Below, piece after piece: positions 1 through 11,047 of a stretch of DNA of 64,000 nucleotides. Position 1 is the stretch's first letter, and each line of letters starts with the position of its first letter. The notes beneath the pieces are model-generated. The model was not told the origin of the DNA, did no database searches, and saw only the letters and a program-made list of their open reading frames with translations. The stretch comes from Mauremys mutica. Its lineage: Eukaryota > Chordata > Testudines > Geoemydidae. Made by a program: the position numbers and the translations under genes. The stretch is from positions 275,076,045 through 275,140,044 of the forward strand of contig NC_059072.1 in assembly GCF_020497125.1 (NCBI RefSeq). Direction: 5' to 3'.

Positions 1-162
1 AAACTGATTTTGACTTACATTGTTATAAAAACTGTTACATTTCTATTTTAGTCACATGAGACATTTAACTTGAAAAAACCATTTTTTCTTTTTTTTTTTC
101 AAATTAAAAAGAAAAATGCTTCCAGGACAAGGACTGATTCCAGTATGCTACATGGCAGTCTT

Positions 163-1973
163 CAAGTGAAAGGGTTTCTTTAGGTATTTTAGCAACAGGA
201 AGAAAGTCAAAGAAAGTGTGGGCCCCTTGCTGAATGAGGGAGGGAACCTAGTGACAGAGGATGTGGAGAAAGCTAGTGTACTCAATGCTTTTTTTGCCTC
301 TGTCTTCACAGACAAGGTCAGCTCCCAGACAGCTGCACTCTGCAGCACGGTATGGGGAGGAGGTGACCAGCTCTCTGTGGAGAAAGAAGTAGTTCAGGAC
401 TATTTAGAAAAGCTGGACGAGCACAAGTCCATGGGGCCGGATGAGCTGCATTCGAGGGTGCTAAAGGAGTTGGCCGATGAGATTGCAGAGCCATTGGCCA
501 TTATCTTTGAAAAATCATGGCGATCGGGGGAGGTCCCAGATGACTGGAAAAAAGCTAATGTAGTGCCCATCTTTAAAAAAGGGAAGAAGGAAGATCCAAA
601 GAACTACAGGCCAGTCAGTCTCACCTCAGTCCCTGGAAAAATCATGGAACAGGTCCTCAAGGAATCAATCCTGAACCACTTAAAGGAGGGGAAAGTGATC
701 AGGAACAGTCAGCATGGATTCACCAAGGGCAAGTCATGCCTGACTAACCTAATTGCCTTCTATGATGAGATAACCGGCTCTGTGGATGAGGGGAAAGCAG
801 TGGATGTGCTATTTCTGGACTTTAGCAAAGCTTTTGATACAGTCTCCCACAGTATTCTTGCCAGCAAGTTAAAGAAGTCTGGGCTGGATGAATGGATGGT
901 AAGGTGGATAGAAAACTGGCTAGATGGTCGGGCTCAACGGGTAGTGATCAGTGGTTCCATGTCTAGTTGGCAGCCGGTATCAAGTGGGGTGCCCCAAGGG
1001 TCGGTGCTGGGGCCGGTTTTATTCAATATCTTCATTAACGATCTGGAGGATGGTGTGGACTGCACCCTTAGCAAGTTTGCAGATGACACTAAACTGGGAG
1101 GAGTGGTTGATACGCTGGAGGGTAGGGATAGGATACAGAGGGACCTAGACAAATTAGAGGATTGGGCCAAAAGAAATATGATGAGGTTCAACAAGGACAA
1201 GTGCAGAGTCCTGCACTTAGGATGGAAGAATCCCATGTACTGCTACAGACTAGGGACCGAATGGCTGGGCAGCAGTTCTGCAGAAAAGGACCTAGGGGTT
1301 ACGGTGGACGAAAAGCTGAATATGAGTCAACAGTGTCCCCTTGTTGCCAAGAAGGCTAATGGCATTTTGGGTTGTATAAGTAGGGGCATTTCCAGCAGAT
1401 CGAGGGATGTGATTATTCCCCTCTACTCAGCACTGGTGAGGCCTCATTTGGAGTACTGTGTCCAGTTTTGGGCCCCACACTACAAGAAGGATGTGGAGAA
1501 ATTGGAGAGAGTCCAGCGGAGGGCAACAAAAATGATTAGGGGGCTGGAGCACATGACTTATGAGGAGAGGCTGAGGGAACTGGGATTGTTTAGTCTGCAG
1601 AAGAGAAGAATGAGGGGGGATTTGATAGCTGCTTTCAACTACCTGAAAGGGGGTTCCAAAGAGGATGGATCTAGACTGTTCTCAGTGGTAGAAGATGACA
1701 GAACAAGGAGTAATGGTCTCAAGTTGCAGAGGGGGAGGTTTAGGTTGGATATTAGGAAAAACTTTTTCACTAGTAGGGTGGTGAAGAACTGGAATGGGTT
1801 ACCTAGGGAGGTAGTGGAATCTCCTTCCTTAGAGGTTTTTAAGGTCAGGCTTGACAAAGCTCTGGCTGGGATGACTTAGTTGGGTTTGGTCCTGCTTTGA
1901 GCAGGGGGTTGGACTAGATGACCTCCTGAGGTCCCTTCCAACCCTGAGATTCTATGATTCTATGATTCTATGA
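163..1973 (+). mobile_element. CR1 LINE, 5'-truncated, complete 3' end
   Basis: This is a non-LTR retrotransposon of the chicken repeat 1 (CR1) clade. It contains the C-terminal part of ORF2 and the full short 3' UTR, which ends near 1948-1973 in three copies of the octamer ATTCTATG. CR1 elements typically lack poly(A) and end in such octamers. The ORF2-like frame is open from about 169, just after an in-frame TGA, so the left boundary is near 163. The endonuclease half of ORF2 and all of ORF1 are absent, as expected for 5' truncation during target-primed reverse transcription. The RT frame is undamaged, which suggests a fairly young copy. Confidence 0.93.
218..1879 (+). CDS. CR1 ORF2 fragment: reverse transcriptase (endonuclease missing)
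   Basis: A 553-residue open frame, counted from a GTG at 218 although the frame is open about 50 bases further upstream. It encodes the reverse transcriptase and C-terminal region of CR1 ORF2. Visible motifs: [13 protein letters not shown] from residue 110 (fingers) followed by NYRPVSLTS; motif [10 protein letters not shown] at 199-207 with the catalytic Asp at 201; motif [11 protein letters not shown] from 257; motif C FADD at 287-290 with both Asp present. The C-terminal third carries the usual CR1 blocks [24 protein letters not shown] and [19 protein letters not shown]. No frameshift or stop interrupts it. Full CR1 ORF2 proteins are roughly 900-1000 residues, so the N-terminal APE-type endonuclease is missing. 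It has no obvious promoter and cannot retrotranspose on its own. The GTG start is a bookkeeping choice, and translation in the cell is unproven. Confidence 0.85.
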   Translation: MGPLLNEGGNLVTEDVEKASVLNAFFASVFTDKVSSQTAALCSTVWGGGDQLSVEKEVVQDYLEKLDEHKSMGPDELHSRVLKELADEIAEPLAIIFEKSWRSGEVPDDWKKANVVPIFKKGKKEDPKNYRPVSLTSVPGKIMEQVLKESILNHLKEGKVIRNSQHGFTKGKSCLTNLIAFYDEITGSVDEGKAVDVLFLDFSKAFDTVSHSILASKLKKSGLDEWMVRWIENWLDGRAQRVVISGSMSSWQPVSSGVPQGSVLGPVLFNIFINDLEDGVDCTLSKFADDTKLGGVVDTLEGRDRIQRDLDKLEDWAKRNMMRFNKDKCRVLHLGWKNPMYCYRLGTEWLGSSSAEKDLGVTVDEKLNMSQQCPLVAKKANGILGCISRGISSRSRDVIIPLYSALVRPHLEYCVQFWAPHYKKDVEKLERVQRRATKMIRGLEHMTYEERLRELGLFSLQKRRMRGDLIAAFNYLKGGSKEDGSRLFSVVEDDRTRSNGLKLQRGRFRLDIRKNFFTSRVVKNWNGLPREVVESPSLEVFKVRLDKALAGMT

Positions 1974-2437
1974 ATTTTAGTGCTTAGTTTCAAGCTTCCA
2001 AAAATGTAACGACAATGCTTTTTGTAATGGCAATGCCCCCACAGAATGTTAATTCAAGTGCTTTGAAGAGCACCACATTTTAAACTTTTACCTATGGTTT
2101 ATATATGTAGAATATAGGCTATATCTATCTATAGCAATCATATTAAGAAATTAATCATTTTTTTAATTATAGGCTTTATGCTGCAGGATATTAATTGAAA
2201 TAAAATATATCTATATCTATATCTATACATATTATGGTGATGTTCTCACTACCCAGGTTAAGATTCTATTCATATTACCTCAAAGGAAAATACTATTTTG
2301 TAAATTTTAAGTCTTGATTCAGTAAAGAACTTTAGCAGGTGTTTAAGTACTTTGTAAAACAGTTTTGAATGGGCTCAGAACTGTTGATTCACAAATCCCC
2401 TTCAAGGCCCTGAATCAGGGCCTTAAAGAGGAGTTTT
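1974..2437. other. AT-rich intergenic DNA, no gene seen
   Basis: This is spacer between two CR1 copies. It contains a short (ATATCT)n run at about 2206-2226. I see no ORF of note and no RNA gene. Confidence 0.6.
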
Positions 2438-3631
2438 CATAGAATCATAGAAGATTAGGGTTGGAAAAGACCTCAGGAGGTCATCTAGTCCAATCCCCTG
2501 CTCAAAGCAGGACCAACACAAACTAAATCATCCCAGACAGGGCTTTGTCAAGATGGGCCTTAAAAACCTCTAAGTATGGAGATTCCACCACCTCCCTAGG
2601 TAACCCATTCCAGAGCTTCACCACCCTCCTAGTGAAATAGTCCAACCTAGACTTCCCCCACTGCAACTTGAGACCATTGCTCCTTCTTATGTCATCTGCA
2701 ACCACTGAGAACAGCTGAGCTCTATACTCTTTGGAACCCCCCTTTGACTGCTATCAAATCCCCCCTCATTCTTCTCTTCTGCAGACTAAACAATCCCAGT
2801 TCCCTCAGTCATGTGCCCAGCACCCTGATAATTTCCGATGCCCTCTTCTGGACTCTTTCCAATTTGTCCACATTCTTTCTGTAGCGGGGGGCCCAAAACT
2901 GGGCACAATACTCCAGATGTGGCTTCACCAGTGCTGAATAGAGGGAAATAATCACTTCACTCGATCTGCTGGCAATAGTGCTACAAATGCTTCACAATAT
3001 GTTGTGAGCCTTCTTGGCAACAAGGGCACACTGCTGACTCATGTCCAGCTTCTCATCCACTGTAATCCCCAGGTCCTTTTATGCAGAACTGCTGCTTAGA
3101 CAGTCAATCACCAGCTTGTAGCGGTGCATGAGAATCTTCCTTCCTAAGTGCAGGACTCTGCACTTGTCCTTGTTGAACCTCATCAGATTTATTTTGGCCC
3201 AATCCTCTAATTTGTCTAGGTCACTCTGGACCCTATACCTACCCTCCAGCATATCTATCTCTCCCCCGAGCTTAGTGTCATCCGCGAACTTGCTGAGGGT
3301 GCAATCTATCCTACCGTCCAGATCATTAATAAACATGTGGAAAAATAATGTCCCCGGGACCGACCCCTGGGGCACTCTGCTTTATACTGGCTGCCAACTA
3401 GACATTGAGCTGTTGATCACTACCCACTGAGCCCAACAATCTAGCCAGCTTTCTATCCACCTTTTAGTCCATTCATCCAATCCATACTTTTAAAACTTGC
3501 TGGCAAGCATACTGTGGGAGACCGTATCAAAAGCTTTGCTAAAGTCAAGATATATCATGTCCACCACTTTCCCCATATCCATAGAGCCAGTTATCTCATC
3601 ATAGAAGGCAGTCAGATTGGTCAGGCATGAG
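2438..3631 (-). mobile_element. CR1 LINE, minus strand, 5'-truncated and decayed
   Basis: Read on the minus strand this is a CR1 ORF2 end plus 3' UTR. The plus-strand left edge shows TCATAGAATCATAG, the complement of the octamer tail, followed by the conserved 3' UTR (complement of GACCTCCTGAGGT and TTGGACTAGATGAC). The frame is broken. A fragment on complement 3375-3079 keeps the PQGS block, [10 protein letters not shown] and [20 protein letters not shown]. Another on complement 2705-2523 keeps [29 protein letters not shown]. The copy ends near 3631 within the sequence upstream of RT motif A. It is older than the copy at 163-1973, judging from several frame breaks. Confidence 0.9.
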
Positions 3632-3830
3632 TTCAACAGAGAGTTGTGGGTGTTCAAAGAAGGGGCTTTTCAAAACAGATTGTGGGAAATCCATATTCAT
3701 TAGAATATGTTGTCCTGTCTCACTGTCCAAGATTTCTCAGTACTCAGTCCTTTGCTGGGTGTGAAACCCCTGGTTTTATATAACTCTTTCTCATCCACTC
3801 CAGTTCTTGTTTCCTTGTTCGTATACTATT

Positions 3831-4070
3831 CATAGATTCATATATTTTTAGGGTCAGAAGGGATCACTCTGATCATCTGGTCTGACCTTGGCATAACACA
3901 GCCATAAAATGTCATCAATAATTTGTGTATCTAGCTCTATAACATAGCCTGTTTTTAAAAAGCCATCCAATTTTGATTTATAGACTCGAGGTGATGGAGA
4001 ACTTACTGCATCCGTGGGTAAGTAGTTCCTATGTTTAATTACTCTCAATATGAAACAAATGCATTTTATT
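3831..4070 (-). mobile_element. CR1-like 3'-end fragment, different subfamily, minus strand
   Basis: The plus strand begins TCATAGATTCATATATTTTTAG and continues with GGTCAGAAGGGATCA and ATCATCTGGTCTGACCTTG. This matches the 3' terminal region of another turtle CR1 subfamily in reverse orientation. The minus-strand frame over 4048-3854 gives a short CR1-like C-terminal peptide containing HRNYLPTDAVSSPSPRVYKSKLDGFL. Only the last ~240 bp of the element are present. Subfamily assignment is from memory. Confidence 0.7.
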
Positions 4071-4254
4071 TTCAGTTTGACATTTCAGCAGTCCTCAGTT
4101 TGGACTTCTGTGGACACTGGGACAGTACTGAAACCTCATCAACACCAGAAACAGCAATAAAACCTTCAAAGTAGATGGGGAGAGTGGATCTGTGCGTATA
4201 TGAACAATGGATACAGGGTGTGTGACCATGTCAGTCTGGACAGTTACAAGAGGG

Positions 4255-4800
4255 TGTGAGAAGGCAGATATGTTAGCCCTAGAATGTTAAAGGTCCTCTT
4301 CACTATAAGCGGAGACAGGGTTAATTAGGAACACCTGGATCCAGTTAAGGCCTGCCTGAGACCTTTTAAAACCAGTAGGGAGAGTGAGACAAGCCGCTAC
4401 CAAGCTAGTGGCAGCAGGGAAAGAAAGTAAGCTTTTCCAGGAGGGGAGGCAGCGCTCCTCCCCTCAGGGGAAGCAGACAAGCCTGAGTGCCTGCTAGGGG
4501 AAGGATTGACACCCTGGGGCAGACTGCACGGCGACACCTAGCTCCAGCAAGGAGGCAGGGGAAGGTATCACTCTTTGTTTTTGTGCTTATGGGACTATTC
4601 CCCTTTTGTTTGGTGGAGGATCACCCCGTAGGCCTACCCTGAAACCTACCCAGGAAATACGTCCTAAGGAGCATGGAAGGGGGGAGGACAAATGCTGCCC
4701 AGAGTTGGATGAGGTTATTTACCCCAGGCCCGCCATCACCAGAGGAGGAAGTGGTTGGTCCGGTAAGACAAAGGAGGTGCCTTGCCAGAGGTGACATGGA
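4255..4800 (+). repeat. LTR-retroelement-like leader or LTR fragment
   Basis: The segment has the architecture of a turtle LTR retroelement. It contains an ATTAGGAACACCTGGATCCA block, a TTTTAAAA TATA-like site at about 4365, a purine-rich GC-rich stretch with a hairpin (GAGGGGAGGCAGCGCTCCTCCCCTC near 4442-4465, split here only as a description), and a TTGTTTTTGTGCTTATGGGACT downstream region. No gag or pol coding was found. The family assignment is inferred from resemblance to the 29.8-kb repeat and memory of similar turtle repeats. The boundaries are approximate and no TSD was identified. Confidence 0.4.
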
Positions 4801-5632
4801 TTCCTTTGACTGGGGAGCTATGCAAATCAGACAGAATGTTGACTCTGCACTGAAGATGAATCTAAGCACCAGTTATCTTCCTGTATCATCTGTCCTTCAT
4901 GATGTTCAAGGGTATTTAAACACATAATAATTGCAGAGCAGAGATCTGTTATACCTGATGCTCCACTGGTGTAAGTTACTTGTTCTGTGACCAGGTAGCC
5001 CTGAATCAGGGGCTACAATCAGGTCCCTACATGCTCCTCTCTCTACTCTGTCCAAGAATCAAGCCCCATGTTTCTAACACATAATCTGTAAATGCTTCCT
5101 GATTTACCCTCTGATTGGATGCTGCTAATTACTGTGTTGCTCAATGGATATTCTGATCGCAGGAGCACGTGTACAGGTGGGATTCTAAAGGGCATGATGC
5201 CCACTACTGGACAGTATCCTCAGAAATGCTGATGCAAATTTCTTTACTGCTCAACACTGGGCAGAAATGACTCTTAGGTATGCAGTATCAGATATAAACT
5301 TACAAGATACATACGTTAATGAGGCCTGGATGCCTAGCAGCGAGCATTGTGACAGCACGATATTTTCAGACACCTCTTGAGATATCATTCTAACATTTCT
5401 AATTTTGTATACTAAAGCGTATGGGTTTGCATGAGTTTTTCAGAACTTTAGGTATCTTCACACCTTCTCCTGCACAAATGAATCCCAACTCTTTGTTCTT
5501 TTCAACCCTAGCAATCAATTTGTATTAGACTTGAAAATGTAGTGACTTAAGCAATCTTCAGAAGTAAAATGGCTAGAAATTCTCTCTCTCTCTCTCTATC
5601 TCTGCCCCCCCCCACACACATGAAAGATGAGA
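4801..5632. other. Non-coding spacer
   Basis: Mixed AT-rich sequence ending in a (CT)n microsatellite at about 5580-5600 and a C run. No convincing ORF or RNA gene is visible. Confidence 0.55.
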
Positions 5633-5640
5633 TTCTACTT

Positions 5641-5974
5641 CAGGGGTCGGCAACCTCTGGCACATGGCTCGCCAGGGTAAGCACCCTGGCGAGTCAGGCC
5701 AGTTTTTTTACCTGCCACGTCGGCAGGTTTGGCAGACCATGGCTCCCAATGGCTGTGGTTCACCATCCCAGGCCAATGGGGGTGGTGGGAAGCGGCACAG
5801 GCGAGGGATGTGCTGGCCATGGCTTCCTGCCACCCCCATTGGCCTGGGACCGTGAACCGCAGCCAGTGGGAGCCACAATCGGCTCAACCTGCCGATGTGG
5901 CAGGTAAACAAACTGGCCTGGCCCACCAGGGTGCTTACCCTGGCGAGCCTCGTGCCAGAGGTTGCTGACCCCTG
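5641..5974. mobile_element. Palindromic non-autonomous hAT element (copy 1)
   Basis: This 334-bp element starts CAGGGGTCGGCAACCTCTGG and ends with the complementary TGCTGACCCCTG. It is flanked by a perfect 8-bp duplication TTCTACTT (5633-5640 and 5975-5982), which is diagnostic of hAT transposition. The two halves are inverted copies of each other: the CCAGGGTAAGCACCCTGGCG arm recurs in reverse near the right end, as do the CAATGG/CCATTG and GGCAGGT/ACCTGCC blocks. It encodes no transposase. The long GC-rich open frames on both strands are by-products of low stop-codon density. Sister copies lie at 52039 and 61337. Confidence 0.93.
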
Positions 5975-5982
5975 TTCTACTT

Positions 5983-7849
5983 CATGGGACCCAAAAAGCT
6001 GGCTATATTAATTAGGAATTAATGCAAACTCAGTCTAACTCATCAGTGGATTAGGTCCATTATGTATTAAACAATGTACAGGAAATATGCAACTGTGATC
6101 CATACTATGCTAACTAACATTAATGCTCATTATAAGGAATACAGTTTTTAGCCAGCCCTTTGCCTCTAGGTGGTGTTTAGGCTCAAACATTCTATAACTG
6201 ATGTGTCACGATTTAGCTTTTCTCACCCTGAAAATCTATGATGCTTCATTTTGTATTGCTGTGCTGTTGATCTTCTATATGTGTTTGCTATTTTCAACTG
6301 TCAATATTGTCTATGATTTTTTGAATTTATATACTTCTATTTATATGTTTATTTTTTGGTTGTTATAATAATTGCCTGTGTGTTAGGAGCAACAAATCTT
6401 TATGTTGAGATTACTATTGGGTGAACTTTAATATACTTCTGCTATCTAAGACGAAAAGAATGTGTGCTGTCTGTAACATTCTCAGTGCCCTAAAAGTTGC
6501 TGAGGTGTGTTTGACTAGCCTCAATTCTTTTTTAAAAAACAGAAGGAATCCAAGATGCATTCTTTGTCCTGCTTGTATCTGGAACCCACCTGCTTGTGCC
6601 AACCTTAAGCCTTGGAAGAAAATGTACATTTTTCATTGCATTCCTTGTATTTTGACTTTCTATCTTTAGGACATATTAGTTGTTTAACTGATATAGTGGG
6701 TGGTGGGCTCCTTGCATGAGTTTTGGCAGGGGGATGGTGTCATCTTCTCTAGTCCCATTTTCCTGCTCCTGCCAAGCTGGGTAATGACCAGTCAGAATCT
6801 GGTCCACTGTAAGTAACAGTTTGTGGTTCAGATCCTCAGCTAGTATAAATCCATGTAGCTCCATTGACGTCAATGAGGTTATGTTAAGTTCCACCAGCAG
6901 AAGAACTAGCATTATATTTATTAATTTCAGCTACCTACCTAAGGATTGTTAATCAGTACTTGCATCCTTGGAAATAATATAACAGGAGACGTTACATAAT
7001 GGCAGATTCTGAATATGGTAATTTCCTGTTATTTGTGAGAAGAAAAGAATAGTATGTTATGGAAATCTGTCATTTTTCTTATTAACATTCTTCTTCCAGT
7101 TCAGACAGAACTTAGCCTTGCCATACATACACACTGTAGTATAGTAACATTTTATTCACTTTAATCTGCCTCACTGTAGAATTTGTCTTACAAGCGACAT
7201 GTGCTCTTCCAGGCGTACATACGTTTTTAAGAATCAGTGTTTTGGTGTAATAAAATTATTATGGACTTTTTATGCAATATGCTGCCACTGCTTAATTTCA
7301 TTTGGTTATGCAATGGATTTACCCAATTTCTTAATGATTGCATTATGAATAATTAATACTTATTCATTTTCAGTGCTGGGAAAACATTTATCTAAATTAC
7401 ACAGAAAACTGCTTGTAATCATTTGTACATGTTACCCAAGTTTCCTCTTTCCCAATTACCGTTTATTTTAGAAATTCACTCAAGAAGATTCTATTATAAT
7501 TAATATACCAGTGGTGCCTTTATTGGTGTCCTTAGCTTTAAGGGCCTATAAGGATTGTAAAAACCACAGTATATGCCCCAAATAGCTTACAAGAAGCAAC
7601 AATTAGCATACCCAATAAGAAGAGGGGACAGAGAACAATATTATATTTTTTCAGCAGAATATTAGTATGCAAGGTTGAAAGTTCATTCCATAGTAATATA
7701 TATATATATATACATTGTTGATCCTTTGCCTCCTGGTATGTTTATTATGATTATTTATTTTACTGTTGAAAAATTTCTAAAACTTATTTTGAAAGACAAT
7801 GGACACGTTTTTCAGTAGTGACTGGTGATTTTGAGTGACTAGCCTGAGA
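5983..7849. other. AT-rich single-copy-like DNA
   Basis: I found no gene, RNA or recognisable transposon here. A candidate conserved block lies at about 7090-7500 and is discussed in the findings. A short (TA)n run sits at about 7697-7712. Confidence 0.5.
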
Positions 7850-7854
7850 TAATG

Positions 7855-7985
7855 TAAGGGGGCCTGATTTGCAGAAAGTGTTGAGCATCCACTTTCTGAA
7901 AATCAGACCCCTTAAAGTATCCTCAGTTGGTCACCCAAAAATTGAGGCATGAAAAATCAGTGGATACTTTTGAAAATCTCAGCCA
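7855..7985. repeat. Palindromic interspersed repeat (GGCCTGATTT...AATCAGACC type)
   Basis: GGGGGCCTGATTTGCAGAAAGTG at 7858-7881 is followed by the near-complement CACTTTCTGAAAATCAGACCCC at 7891-7912, giving a hairpin of about 20 bp. A related sequence containing GGACTGATTTTCAGAAGGTGG occurs at 25223. This hairpin type is common in reptile genomes. The class is not known to me. Confidence 0.55.
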
Positions 7986-10806
7986 ATTGGTCTGATTCAT
8001 CATTCAATACTCATTAGTTTTTGAATTCAGGAGACTAGACTATTATGTGTCACAGGATAAATGCTGACTGTGCAACAGAACAAACTATTAAAAAGATTGG
8101 TGAGTTTGCTCTGTAAAGGGCAAAAGCTATAGCCCAGTGTATCCAGTAATTATGGAGCTGCTTTGAGGAGAGCTAACGTACATCAGTGTGGCTACTAGAG
8201 TCTCGGAATCCTTCTCTCAGGACAGGTTTGATTACTTCACAATACTTAAATCATTATTATGTATCCACTAGGTACAGTGGAAAAACCATTACAGAATGAG
8301 TTATAAATAGTCCAGAGTAATGTTGATTTTTCAGCACAACTAAAAACTCCAGAACTGCAGTACTCTTCCTCATTAGGTGTCCTGTTATTATGTAAATGAC
8401 ACCTGAAGCGTGTGTTTCTATTGCCCCAAATCCAATTCTGAATATTATCCTCTTTGAGTCAATGTTGCTTGTGCTTTGATAGGGAGAAAAAAAACCCCAA
8501 AAATATATATAAAATACACCAAGAGGATGAAATATTTAAGTCAGATATTGGATCTTAGGTAGGTTATCAATTCAAGGAACACAGCTAAGAGAAAAAGGAG
8601 GGAAAAAAGGATAAAGGGAGACTAGAAGGGAAATAAGAATAGGTGGGTATAAAGGAAAGGATCTGGAGCCCTCAAAACAGGATGGGGAATGTAAGTACAG
8701 AAAGCAGCAAATGAGTTCCGTCTGATTAAATGGAGTAAAAGCTTGGATGATTTTATTATTTTGCCAAACTTGGAACCCATAATGTTTGAGCAGATTCAAA
8801 ATTTGTCCAAAAGAATTCTCACATTTTTGTTCAAACTGTTTTTTGTTTGTGTGTTTTAAGGGTTCCTAACAAACAAATCAAATAGCCAATTAGCAATATG
8901 TACACAACAATTAAAAAGGAAAAAAAGATACCCCGTTGAGATTGTAGTGTTACAGTGGGATGGAAAGGAGTCACATAAAAGTGATAAAGGAGTAGAATAG
9001 ACCGATAGTGGGATTGTACTTTTCCCTTACCCAAATATACAAGGAAGTAAGGAAACACAGTGGCATCACAAGAGTGAAATCCTGCCCCATTGACTTTAAT
9101 TTCTACAAAATCATGAATCCACTGCAGAGACTCAGGACACTGTGGTCACGGTGAATGGCCAGACTGTTTTTATTTCCTGTTTACACAGGTTCTTGCTGTT
9201 GTATAGTGGTACTGTCTCTTTAAAATTAGTCATGCATACTCACCAGAGAGCCTCTCAGTGTAAGGGGGTCTCTCATATGATGCAGACATACTCAAGTTCT
9301 GCATGCTGAAAGGCTGTAGCAGCCATCTTGTCATGTAACTAGCAAAGAGAGAGTTGTGTTTTTAAACTTTATATACAAGATTTACCACCTTGCTGTATGT
9401 CTTTATTTGCTACCCTGAGTAGTGGCTCTAAAAATTCACAGCCAACATGGCAGATTTCACACCAAAAGCTTTCCTCAGGAACCAGGCAATGAGCCCCATG
9501 GCTCCACAAACACGTTTGCTGGGTAGTACAACTAGCTGACCTGTAGAGGGCAAAACAGTGCACCACAAAAAGGAGTGCAATACATTCTCCTCCCCCAATG
9601 CATGAAATGCAGTGCCTTCAGTGATCCCTTGGAGCAGTATGGCTTCCACACCTCACCTTACTTCAGGCTAGTCTTAACTCTCCAAACATATGGCAGAATG
9701 GTACGTGCTAAAATCCCATTGAAGACCTCAGGCCATTGAGAAAGGTTTCAGATAATTTGCTTATCAGAACTGTACTTCTAAGTCTTCAAAGGTTCATCCG
9801 TGTCCAATTTAACACAAGAGCTGTGGGAAAATAATCAGTGCTGCTGGCAAAAATCATGAGAGACGAGTTTTTTCAACGACGACTAGATGCAGGTGGTCTT
9901 TTAAATTTATTTATTTATTTATTTGTTTAAGAAAGAATATCAAAAAGTAGAAGGGCATGAAATGAACTCAGAAATTGGTAGGTACTTTAAGGCCAGGGCA
10001 ATTATTTAGTATTCTGCACTGATGACAATTTTTTCCTACTGGATTTTGTGTTTGTGAATATGTTTCTGTGATGTCTTAAGTATTTTATCTAACTATAGAC
10101 ATGTTTTAGTTAAGAACAAGGATGTTAATATTTTAATTGCAGGTTAGTAGCAGATGCTATACAGATGTTTATTTTGTTCTGTGGGGAAAACCTTATCTAT
10201 GTTGCAAAATCAAACACTCGGAAGTTAAAAATTCTTATGTTTTTTACACAACCTTAATTCACCCCCATGTGCATTATGATAATGTTCAATCTTAGGGTGT
10301 TCCTTTAATGTAGTCTGTGTGTGCAATTTCTGAGATTTAAAAAACAAAACAAAACTGAAAACACAATTCCATTATGTGGCATCCTATAGACAACCACATG
10401 GGTCATCTGAAGGAGAGGAACCTTAGATGAACTCTGACACAAGAGCTCACAGGTTAATAGCTGTAGTATGGTTTCATCCTTTTATATGGACAAGAACTAG
10501 AGGGGGATGAGACACTTTGCCAGTGGGTTTCACAGATGACAGCAAAGGAATGGTGAGACTCAGGAATCTTGGGTTCCATTCCAGGCTATGGAAGCTTGAT
10601 CCTTTCTAACCTGTCTGTATCCCAATCCTGTCTCTTCCAAGGCTGGCTCCAAGTCCTATACTTCTTATTTAGCCAATCCTAGTCCCCCCTCCTAACTTCT
10701 TGTTCAGTTGGTCTCTTCCTCATCACCAAGTTCTCTGTGCCCACTGGCTCCTATTGTCAATAGGTTCCTCATCCAATCTCAGTGTGCCCCCAACTCCTTG
10801 TATTGT
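7986..10806. other. Non-coding, AT-rich, no gene recognised
   Basis: Only short accidental open frames occur. There is a (TTTA)n microsatellite at about 9901-9926. The stretch 9160-9360 has a CTGTCTCTTTAAAATTAG segment that could be a decayed retroelement, but nothing decisive. Confidence 0.5.
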
Positions 10807-11047
10807 GGTTTGTCTTCACTACCAGGGAGATTGACGCTGCTGCAATCAATGGAGTGGGGGGTCGATTTAATGGGTCTAATGAAGACCTGCTAAATTGACA
10901 GAAAAGCGCTCTCTGGTCATCTCCTGTACTTCACCTCTCCGAGAAGAGTAAGGGAAGTTGACCTAAACTATGTCAATCCAGCTGCATTATTCACTTAGGT
11001 GGAGTAGTGTAATTTAGGTCGATTTACCATAGTAGGGAAGACAAGCC
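10807..11047. mobile_element. Harbinger-like MITE
   Basis: This 241-bp element has inverted termini GGTTTGTCTTCACTAC (10807) and GTAGGGAAGACAAGCC (ending 11047). It also has internal inverted blocks carrying GTCGATTTA (10860-10868 and 11019-11030). The arrangement matches the turtle PIF/Harbinger MITEs whose ends read GGCTTGTCTTC or GTCTACAC. The 3-bp flanks (TGT and TCT) do not form an intact TWA duplication, so the copy is old. It has no coding capacity. Confidence 0.75.
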
